Shown: positions 57,563 to 64,000 of the stretch, piece by piece | Layout of the letters: the number at the start of each line of letters is the position of its first letter | How positions within the stretch are numbered: position 1 is the first letter of the stretch | Assembly: GCA_030180135.1 (NCBI GenBank) | Contig: CM058232.1 | Coordinates: forward strand, 77,977,001 to 78,041,000 | Length of the DNA stretch: 64,000 nucleotides | Direction of reading: 5' to 3' | Source: Orychophragmus violaceus | Lineage: Eukaryota; Streptophyta; Magnoliopsida; Brassicales; Brassicaceae | Position numbers and translations under genes: made by a program | The notes under the pieces: generated by a model | What the model was told of the DNA's origin: nothing | The model's input: only the letters and a program-made list of their open reading frames with translations | Databases searched by the model: none

Positions 57563-58002
57563 TGATATTTTTAGAGATTGAACATGACTGAAGGTTAGGG
57601 TTCTTGATAAGAATGGTGGCGGAAGAGAGAGGAGAGAATAGAGACTCAAAAACTCATCTTTTTATTTTCCAATTACAAGCCCTTTTATAAGGGATACACA
57701 TGACTGAAATATTTAACCTAAAATAAGGAAGCTTACACGACACTAGTGTTTTTAGCTCACCTGTCAACGACATTGATGTCGCCGACACCATGGACAACAT
57801 ACGTAGTTCAGAAACCTGTCAACGACATTGATGTCGCCGACACCATGGACAACATACGTAGTTCAGAAACCTGTCAACGACATTGATGTCGCCGACACCA
57901 TGGACAACATACGTAGTTCAGAAACCTGTCAACGACATTGATGTCGCCGACACCATGGACAACACACAAACTCAGAATTCTCTTCAGCATCCATGATCAA
58001 TA
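57563..58002 (-). repeat. 3' LTR of Copia D (440 bp)
   Basis: On minus it begins TATTGATCATGG and ends AAAAATATCA. The 55-bp repeats start at 57760, 57815, 57870 and 57925. On minus it is preceded by the purine tract CTTGAGGGGGAG (plus 58003-58014). Confidence 0.95.
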
Positions 58003-58014
58003 CTCCCCCTCAAG
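58003..58014 (-). other. Polypurine tract of Copia D
   Basis: Minus strand CTTGAGGGGGAG directly adjoining the LTR start TATTGATC. It fixes the LTR terminus as TA rather than TG. Confidence 0.85.
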
Positions 58015-58154
58015 TTCAGACTTTGGAATCACCCTAAAGACTGAACTTGGAATGATCATGGCAACACCTCATTAAAAACCTTGATGTGGAAAACCACTTG
58101 GGACAAAACCACATCAAGGGAAAAAGAGTATGCTGCTCATGAATCAGGAGAGTT

Positions 58155-61100
58155 CTAATCATGTATAGCCACCAGCCCTAGTTTGCCAAAGACATGAGTG
58201 CAAACCTTAAGACTAGCAGCCTTGGTGAAGATATCCGCAAGCTGATCTTCACTCTTTGTGTAGCAAGGCAGAATGGTTCCATCTTCAATCTTCTCCCTTA
58301 CCTTGTGACAATCAATCTCAATGTGTTTGGTCCTCTCATGAAACACTGAGTTTGTAGCAATGTGTATAGCAGCCTGGTTGTCACAATGGAAGGTGATTGG
58401 ACTTGGTTGCTCTATGCCAAAGTCTTTGAGAAGAGCTTTCAGCCATGTTAACTCGGTTGCAAGCTTCCTCATTGCCCTATACTCAGCTTCAGCACTAGAA
58501 CAAGACACCACCTTCTGCTTCTTTGTCTTCCAAGTTACCAAGTTGCCTCCAATGAAGGTACAATAGCCGGTTGTTGATCTCCTATCACTCTTGTCTCCAG
58601 CCCAATCTGCATCACAATAGCCAACAATTTCTGTGCTATCATTCTTACCCATCCATATGCCTTGTCCAGTTGATCCTTTGAGATATCTGAGTATCCTCTC
58701 AATCAAACTCCAATGGTACACTGTGGGTGATTGCATATGTTGGCTCACTTGATTCACAGCAAAGCATAAGTCTGGTCTTGTGAGAGTGAGGTAGATAAGT
58801 TTCCCAACCAGCCTCCTATACAACGAGACATCCTTGAACTTGACTTCATCTGATTTCTCCCCCTTTCTATTGACTTGGTAGCCATCTTCAAGAGGAGTCT
58901 TTGCAATCTTGCAATCAAGCATACTTGTTTCTGTCAACAAGTCCTTAACATACTTCCTTTGGGACAGAAACAAACCATCATTGAATCTGCAAACTTCAAT
59001 GCCCAAGAAGTACTTTAACTCTCCAAGGTCTTTAATATCAAAGGAACTCTTGAGAAAATCCTTTGTAGACTTAATCCCATCATTATCACTTCCTGTGATA
59101 ATCAAATCATCCACATATATCAGAACTACCACCACTCCTTGAGCACTTTGAAGTGTGAACAATGTGTGATCAGATTGAGATTTCTTGAAACCATGGTCCA
59201 TAAGAGTATGACTGAGCTTATGGTACCATGCCCTTGGTGATTGTTTCAAGCCATAAATCGCCCTTCTCAGCCTCAATACCTCATCATCTTTACACAAGTG
59301 CTTCAATCCTGGTGGTGGAGTCATATACACTTCCTCTTCAAGTTCACCTTGTAGAAAAGCATTCTTCACATCCATTTGCCATAAATTCCATGAGAGGTTT
59401 GTGGCTAAGCTCAACGTGACTCTCACTGTATGGAGTTTAGCCACTGGTGCAAACGTGTCTGTATAATCTTCCCCATAAGTTTGGGTGAATCCTCTTGCCA
59501 CTAGCCTTGCCTTGTACCTCTCTATGTCTCCATTGCTTTTATACTTGATTGTGAAGACCCATTTAGAGCTAACAGTCTTCTTCCTTTTTGGCAGCTTCTC
59601 CACAATCCAAGTGTGGTTCCTCTCCATAGCCTCTTTCTCATCCTTTACTGCATCCATCCAAACCTTGATACCCTCTGCCTCTTCATAGGTTTTAGGAACA
59701 TGATTCATCTCTATCTTCCCAAGAAATGCGCAATGACTTGATGGCAACAAGTCAATAGAACACACGGACTGGTTGGGATGAGCAACAGCCTGATTGTTGA
59801 AGTAGAACTTCTTGTTGATGTAGCTTGATAGATCCGTCTTTTCTCTAGTACTTTTTCTGAGTTGTTGGACTGGTTGAGCAACTTCCTCTACACCCATCTC
59901 TTCTTCTTCATGATGAATAATCTCCTCATCATTCATATTCAAGTTGTCTTGATCTTGATTCTGAGGTAGAACTTCCTCTTGAGTTTGAGTGGATTCATGT
60001 GTGTGTGTTGCTGGTTCAATATCCTCCTGTGAAGCCTCTTTGGTAGCTGTTTCAGGCTTCTCTGACCGTGGGTTATCATTCCCCAAGTGCTCCAGCAAGT
60101 ACTTTAAACTTGTAGCCAAATCTGAAGGTGATCTTGAGAGGTCCTTCAAACCTTCCCAATCCTTCTTCTCATAGTATCTCTGCCCCTCTATGAACTTAAC
60201 ATCCCTTGAGACATATGTCCTGTTGTTGCTTGGATCAAAACACTTGTAGCCCTTCTGAGTTGTGGAGTATCCAAGGAACATACACCTTATGCTCTTAGCA
60301 TCTAGCTTATCCCTTTGATCTCCTGAGATATACACAAAACAAACACAACCAAACACCCGTAAGTGTTCAATAAATGGTTTGGCTTTGTTCAATACCTCAT
60401 ATGGTGAAATGTCTTGAAGGACTCTAGTTGGGATCCTGTTGATGAGATAACAAGCTGCCAAGACTGCATCTCCCCAAAACCTCTTAGGAACATTGGTGTG
60501 GAACATCATAGACCTAGCAACTTCCATGAGATGTCTGTTCTTCCTTTCAGCCACACCATTTTGTTGAGGAGTATGGGGACAGCTGGTTTGATGAAGGATC
60601 CCACATTTGTTCAAGTGAGCTTTGAATCTTTGGCTTGTATACTCTCCTCCATTATCTGACCTAAACACTTTGATCTTGGCATTAAACTGATTAGTAACAT
60701 AGTTTTGGAAATTCAAGAATGCATCAAACACCCTATCTTTAGTTGGCAGCAATGTTACCCAAGTATATTTTGATTTTTCATCTATGAAAGTCACAAAGTA
60801 CTTGTTTCTATCTCTAGACAGACAAGGTGAAGTCCAAACGTCAGAGTGCACAAGATCAAAGCAATGTTCATAGATAGTAGTTGATTTAGGAAAGATAGTT
60901 CTACAATGTTTGCCAAGAATACAAGCTTCACAAGTTGAATGATCAAAGCTAACATTCGGCAACATTAAGTTCAAAGCCCGAGCATGGGGATGTCCTAGTC
61001 TATCATGCCATAGAACATTTTGATTGAAAGAAAAACAGGATTTAAAAGCTAATGAATCCGAGTTGCTTGGAGAAGTGTCTTCAAGGAGGTAAAGCTCATC

Positions 61101-62408
61101 TTGTGTACCACCTCTTCCAATAACCTTTCCATTCTTAATATCCTGAAAACAAACTTCATTAGGCCCAAAGATAACATTGCAATTCAAGTCTTTAGTGATC
61201 CTCTTAACCGACAGCAAGTTGGATTTAAATTTAGGAACATAGAAAGCATCACTTTCCTTGTTAAATAATCTTAACTTTCCTGTACCAGTTATAGGAATCC
61301 CTTGACCATCAGCTATAGTTACTCTTCCTAGGGCAGGTTTAATATCTTTTAACAACTTAGCATCACTAATCATGTGGTGAGAAGCTCCTGAATCTACTAC
61401 CAACTTATGATCAGTTTTACTAAGCAATTTATGTGAAAATAAAGAGATACCAGAGAACTTAGAGGCATAAGCCTTGATGATGTCCTCAAGGTCACTCTTC
61501 TTAACATACTCAGTGGCTGTGTAGAGTGCAAGCTCCCCTCCTTGAGCTGAAGTGGAGGCAGGATCATTCACAGCTTCTTGAGAGATGTTTGCCTTTGCCC
61601 TTGAGTCCTTGAACTTGGCTGGTTTGAGGTGGGGATGAAGGATCCAGCACTTGTCCTTGGAGTGGCCTTTCCTCTTGCAATGCTCACAAGTTGGCGCCTT
61701 CTTCTCCTCAGGTTTGAAGCCAGCTTTGTTGGCAGTCACCAACTCCCCCTTTCCTCCAAACAAACCAATGTTTCCTTCTTCCTTTTGGAGCCTTGAGCAC
61801 ACCTCTTCAAAATCAGGAAGTGTAGTCTCCCTTAGGATCTTCATGATGGCATCATTGTACACCGGATTCAATTTGAGTAGAAGGCCAAAGATCTTGTCTT
61901 GCTCCTTTCTCTCAATGAGAACCTTAGGGTTTAAAGTACTTGGCCTTAGCATCTCAAGTTCCGACCATGCTGAAGAGAACTTCCCAAGGTACTTGGTAAA
62001 GTCATGGTCTTCTTGTTTCAGCTCATTTATGGCCTTCTTCACTTCATACACTCTGCTCAGATTTGAAACATCTCCATAAATCTTCTTGAGAGTATCCCAC
62101 AGTGACTTGGCTGTCTCACAATGAGAGTAAGCCTCAAGGATGGATGGGTCAAGAGAGTTTTGGAGAAAGCCAAGCACCAGCTGATCTTCTTGAAACCATT
62201 TAGCCTCTGCCTTCTTGGTTTCCTCATCCTTCTTCTTGGCTTCTTCTTCTTCAGTTGGAGTTTTATCCTCCAAAATGTGATCCCACAATCCCCTTCCACA
62301 AATGGCAGTCTTGATGGTCCTTTGCCATGTCCTGTAGTTGATCCCTTTGAGCACAACAGGAACAACAGTGGGCCTCAAGCTTGAGCTGAGATGAGAAGAG
62401 TCTTCCAT
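58155..62408 (-). CDS. Copia D Gag-Pol polyprotein, intact (1,417 aa)
   Basis: A full Copia polyprotein in one frame. Gag (UBN2 type) starts MEDSSHLSSSLRPTVVPVVL and runs to about residue 225, with the zinc knuckle CEHCKRKGHSKDKCW at 241-255. The protease active site LVVDSGASHHM is at 336-346. The integrase zinc-binding region has LWHDRLGHPH and CEACILGKH, and its DDE core includes VHSDVW, VFRSDNGGEY and PHTPQQNGVAERKN. The integrase C-terminus has RVFGCVCFVYI. RT runs from SKWVFTIKYKSNG through DVKNAFLQGELEEEVYM and IYGLKQSPRAWYH to VLIYVDDLIITGS. RNase H has GYCDADWAGDKSDRRSTTGY and SCSSAEAEYRAM. The start lies 297 nt after the PBS. Length and motifs are normal for the family and no defect is seen. 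The clade may be Ale/Retrofit-like; this is unproven. Confidence 0.97.
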   Translation of the reverse strand: MEDSSHLSSSLRPTVVPVVLKGINYRTWQRTIKTAICGRGLWDHILEDKTPTEEEEAKKKDEETKKAEAKWFQEDQLVLGFLQNSLDPSILEAYSHCETAKSLWDTLKKIYGDVSNLSRVYEVKKAINELKQEDHDFTKYLGKFSSAWSELEMLRPSTLNPKVLIERKEQDKIFGLLLKLNPVYNDAIMKILRETTLPDFEEVCSRLQKEEGNIGLFGGKGELVTANKAGFKPEEKKAPTCEHCKRKGHSKDKCWILHPHLKPAKFKDSRAKANISQEAVNDPASTSAQGGELALYTATEYVKKSDLEDIIKAYASKFSGISLFSHKLLSKTDHKLVVDSGASHHMISDAKLLKDIKPALGRVTIADGQGIPITGTGKLRLFNKESDAFYVPKFKSNLLSVKRITKDLNCNVIFGPNEVCFQDIKNGKVIGRGGTQDELYLLEDTSPSNSDSLAFKSCFSFNQNVLWHDRLGHPHARALNLMLPNVSFDHSTCEACILGKHCRTIFPKSTTIYEHCFDLVHSDVWTSPCLSRDRNKYFVTFIDEKSKYTWVTLLPTKDRVFDAFLNFQNYVTNQFNAKIKVFRSDNGGEYTSQRFKAHLNKCGILHQTSCPHTPQQNGVAERKNRHLMEVARSMMFHTNVPKRFWGDAVLAACYLINRIPTRVLQDISPYEVLNKAKPFIEHLRVFGCVCFVYISGDQRDKLDAKSIRCMFLGYSTTQKGYKCFDPSNNRTYVSRDVKFIEGQRYYEKKDWEGLKDLSRSPSDLATSLKYLLEHLGNDNPRSEKPETATKEASQEDIEPATHTHESTQTQEEVLPQNQDQDNLNMNDEEIIHHEEEEMGVEEVAQPVQQLRKSTREKTDLSSYINKKFYFNNQAVAHPNQSVCSIDLLPSSHCAFLGKIEMNHVPKTYEEAEGIKVWMDAVKDEKEAMERNHTWIVEKLPKRKKTVSSKWVFTIKYKSNGDIERYKARLVARGFTQTYGEDYTDTFAPVAKLHTVRVTLSLATNLSWNLWQMDVKNAFLQGELEEEVYMTPPPGLKHLCKDDEVLRLRRAIYGLKQSPRAWYHKLSHTLMDHGFKKSQSDHTLFTLQSAQGVVVVLIYVDDLIITGSDNDGIKSTKDFLKSSFDIKDLGELKYFLGIEVCRFNDGLFLSQRKYVKDLLTETSMLDCKIAKTPLEDGYQVNRKGEKSDEVKFKDVSLYRRLVGKLIYLTLTRPDLCFAVNQVSQHMQSPTVYHWSLIERILRYLKGSTGQGIWMGKNDSTEIVGYCDADWAGDKSDRRSTTGYCTFIGGNLVTWKTKKQKVVSCSSAEAEYRAMRKLATELTWLKALLKDFGIEQPSPITFHCDNQAAIHIATNSVFHERTKHIEIDCHKVREKIEDGTILPCYTKSEDQLADIFTKAASLKVCTHVFGKLGLVAIHD

Positions 62409-62705
62409 GGTGAATGACTGAAGAGAGTGAGTGAGACCTTGAAGTACCGAGAGTAAGCAGTTTTTAGGACCGAGAGACTTAGGGTTTCTTTTAGACCGAG
62501 AGTATGAAGAATCTGAGAGGCTGAGAGCTTAGCAACAAGTATGAGAACTTTAGGACAGAGAGAATGAAGAACTTAGAGGATTAGAGCTTAGAAACCGAGA
62601 GAGAATGAAGTGAGAGATTTTGGGATTTTTAGACCGAGAATGAAGTGAACCGTGAGAATGGAGAATAAAGAGAGAGATTTAAGAGAATGAAGAGTAGAGA
62701 TCAAT

Positions 62706-62717
62706 GCTCTGATACCA
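62706..62717 (-). other. Primer-binding site of Copia D
   Basis: Minus strand TGGTATCAGAGC starting directly after the 5' LTR; initiator tRNA-Met type. The leader that follows (62409-62705) is full of GACCGAGAG-like purine repeats. Confidence 0.95.
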
Positions 62718-63157
62718 TGATATTTTTAGAGATTGAACATGACTGAAGGTTAGGGTTCTTGATAAGAATGGTGGCGGAAGAGAGAGGAGAGAATAGAGAC
62801 TCAAAAACTCATCTTTTTATTTTCCAATTACAAGCCCTTTTATAAGGGATACACATGACTGAAATATTTAACCTAAAATAAGGAAGCTTACACGACACTA
62901 GTGTTTTTAGCTCACCTGTCAACGACATTGATGTCGCCGACACCATGGACAACATACGTAGTTCAGAAACCTGTCAACGACATTGATGTCGCCGACACCA
63001 TGGACAACATACGTAGTTCAGAAACCTGTCAACGACATTGATGTCGCCGACACCATGGACAACATACGTAGTTCAGAAACCTGTCAACGACATTGATGTC
63101 GCCGACACCATGGACAACACACAAACTCAGAATTCTCTTCAGCATCCATGATCAATA
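62718..63157 (-). repeat. 5' LTR of Copia D (440 bp)
   Basis: Same sequence as 57563-58002 as far as I can read. It contains the promoter described separately. Its outer 10 bases supply an ATG (63148) in frame with the downstream TEL exon. Confidence 0.95.
62837..63135 (-). promoter_or_regulatory. U3 enhancer-like array (4 x 55 bp) and TATA box of Copia D
   Basis: Units start at 62915, 62970, 63025 and 63080 on plus. Each holds two inverted motifs, TGTC-AAC-GACA and TGTCG-C-CGACA, 15 bp apart; the second contains GCCGAC, the DRE/CRT core bound by DREB/CBF factors. The TATA box (minus TATAAAAG, 62837-62844) lies about 70 bp downstream on minus. Tandem U3 repeats upstream of a TATA box are known as enhancers in tobacco Tnt1. 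Confidence 0.65.
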
Positions 63158-63162
63158 CTCCT

Positions 63163-63577
63163 CCTCATCTTCCTCCGACATCTTCAACGCCGACTAGAGC
63201 AATGGTGCTATTACCGGTACCACCTGACGTCAGCGAGTCATCTATCCGGCGGGACCTGGAGGTGTTCGGTGAGGTGCGTGGAGTCCAAATGGAGAGAGCA
63301 GATGAAGGTCTCGTGACCGTTCACTTCTACAATCTGAGACACTCACAAAGGGCGCTAAGGGAGATACGCGAGTGTCACATGCATCAAGAACAAGTCCGTT
63401 TTGGCCGTGGTTACACGGCGGCGCGTGGACTCGTCTCCGGAAGAACAGTGTGGGCCCACTTCGTGTTTCCACAAGTTAGGGCCGTCCCTGAAGGAAACAA
63501 TCAAGGGTCGCTTGTGATTATGAATTTGGAACCCACCGTTTCTTCCATGACTCTCCGTCACATTTTCGAGGTTTATG
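63163..63577 (+). CDS. TEL: TEL exon 1 remainder (3' of the insertion): RRM1 and start of RRM2
   Basis: Resumes exactly in frame after the second TSD copy. After a short proline/serine stretch comes RRM1 (AMVLLPVPPDVSESSIRRDL, VRGVQMERADEGLVTVHFYN, ALREIRE). The next conserved segment is GLVSGRTVWAHFVFPQ. The second RRM begins with SLVIMNLEPTVSSMTLRHIF. The exon ends EVYG with donor GGTAATA. An ATG in the LTR at 63148 is in frame, so a protein lacking only the first 61 residues could be made if a transcript starts nearby. Confidence 0.85.
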
Positions 63578-63681
63578 GTAATATAAAGCTTCCAACTTTC
63601 TGAGGATTTTTGTAATTTTAAGATACCTCTTTTGTTTTTTTACGAATATTAATTGTTTTGGATAATTTTTTTTATTCGCAG
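63578..63681 (+). other. TEL: TEL intron 1
   Basis: 104 bp, GTAATA...TTTATTCGCAG, T-rich, phase 1. It splits a glycine codon of RRM2 (VYG/GKVKE), a position that keeps the RRM open. Confidence 0.85.
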
Positions 63682-64000
63682 GGAAAGTGAAGGAGTTAAG
63701 AGAGACGCCGTTCAAGAAAGAACAGAGATTCATTGAGTTTTACGACGTCAGAGACGCCGCATTAGCTCGGCGTGAAATGGACGGAAAATCAATCGACGGG
63801 AAACAAATCATTATTCAATTTAGCCGTCCCGGTGGTTTTCACAAAAAACTCTTTCTCGCCTCACGCCTTAACAAAAGCTTCCTTTTCAACCACCAACACC
63901 AGCAGTCACTGCCGCCGTTTCCGCCTCATTACTGTCCCCAGCTACCCTCTCCGGGGAGTCAGTTCAGAAGACGAGAGCCGGTGAAGGGGAAACCTTTCAA
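63682..64000 (+). CDS. TEL: TEL exon 2, partial (rest of RRM2, runs off window)
   Basis: Continues RRM2: KVKELRETPFKKEQRFIEFY, DVRDAALARREMDGKSIDGK and QIIIQFSRPGG, the classical end of the second RRM of Mei2-like proteins. A histidine/proline/glutamine-rich linker follows. The C-terminal Mei2 RRM3 must lie beyond 64000. The frame is open and splice sites are normal, so the gene body looks functional apart from the transposon. Confidence 0.85.

Larger units (their letters stand above)
57563..63157 (-). mobile_element. Copia element D, intact and young, inserted in TEL (5.6 kb)
   Basis: 5,595 bp, minus strand, antisense to TEL. LTRs 57563-58002 and 62718-63157 are both 440 bp and look identical on reading, including four 55-bp repeats each. 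TSD CTCCT is at 57558-57562 and 63158-63162. PBS and PPT are in place, and the single 1,417-codon frame is open. Everything needed for transposition appears present, so this is probably a recent, possibly still polymorphic insertion. It differs from A/B/C in LTR, leader and protein and belongs to another Copia clade. Confidence 0.97.

Noticed and set aside
1..64000. tRNA or rRNA genes
   Set aside because: Only primer-binding-site complements of tRNA 3' ends were seen; no cloverleaf or rRNA-like sequence noticed.

Overview
The window is plant nuclear DNA, most likely from a Brassicaceae species. This is inferred from a TERMINAL EAR1-LIKE (TEL) RNA-binding protein gene, from Copia, Athila, Tat, LINE, CACTA and Helitron families typical of that group, and from AT-rich intergenic sequence with long repeats. 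It is a retrotransposon-rich gene-border region. The only host gene I recognise with confidence is TEL at the right edge, and a Copia element has inserted into its first exon.

Layout. 1-2372: 3' part of a Copia element (called C), plus strand. 2373-6105: truncated Athila-type Gypsy, minus strand, with a complete 5' LTR. 6106-7048 and 14092-15477: two halves of one decayed minus-strand LINE, split by a complete Copia element (A, 7049-14091, TSD TATAT). 15478 to about 17170: CACTA-like end and transposase remnants. About 17171-28487: decayed minus-strand Tat-lineage Gypsy with a plus-strand antisense ORF and several tandem arrays. Into it are inserted an Athila-like solo LTR (18499-19683, TSD TATGT) and a 1.6-kb TRIM-like element (22807-24437, TSD TATAG). 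28488 to about 33290: probable long Tat 5' LTR and flank. 33291-36945: AT-rich repeats. 36958-38260: non-coding poly(A) retroposon with a 12-bp TSD, with a diverged relative at 38650-39960. 39984-46145: candidate Helitron carrying two decayed RPA1/DUF223-like gene copies. 46563-53901: nearly intact Copia element (B), minus strand, TSD AGGAT. 53902-57200: AT-rich sequence with a MITE-like element. 57380-64000: TEL, split after codon 61 by an apparently intact Copia element (D, 57563-63157, TSD CTCCT) whose two 440-bp LTRs look identical.

Three signals are not explained by ordinary annotation. First, Copia A, Copia B and the Athila-like solo LTR share paired CGATCG / CGGTCG palindrome cores set almost always 21-23 bp apart (two helical turns). 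They lie just upstream of the LTR TATA box and, in A and B, again in the untranslated leader. Second, the 3' UTRs of Copia A, B and C carry two hairpins whose arms differ by compensatory changes, which points to a conserved RNA structure. Third, A and B have a conserved splice donor in the LTR and an acceptor just before gag, predicting removal of a 1.2-1.65 kb leader intron that contains the palindrome arrays. More generally, six LTRs of different families have palindromes or tandem repeats about 45-115 bp upstream of their TATA boxes.

All calls come from reading the sequence. No database search, alignment program or folding program was run.
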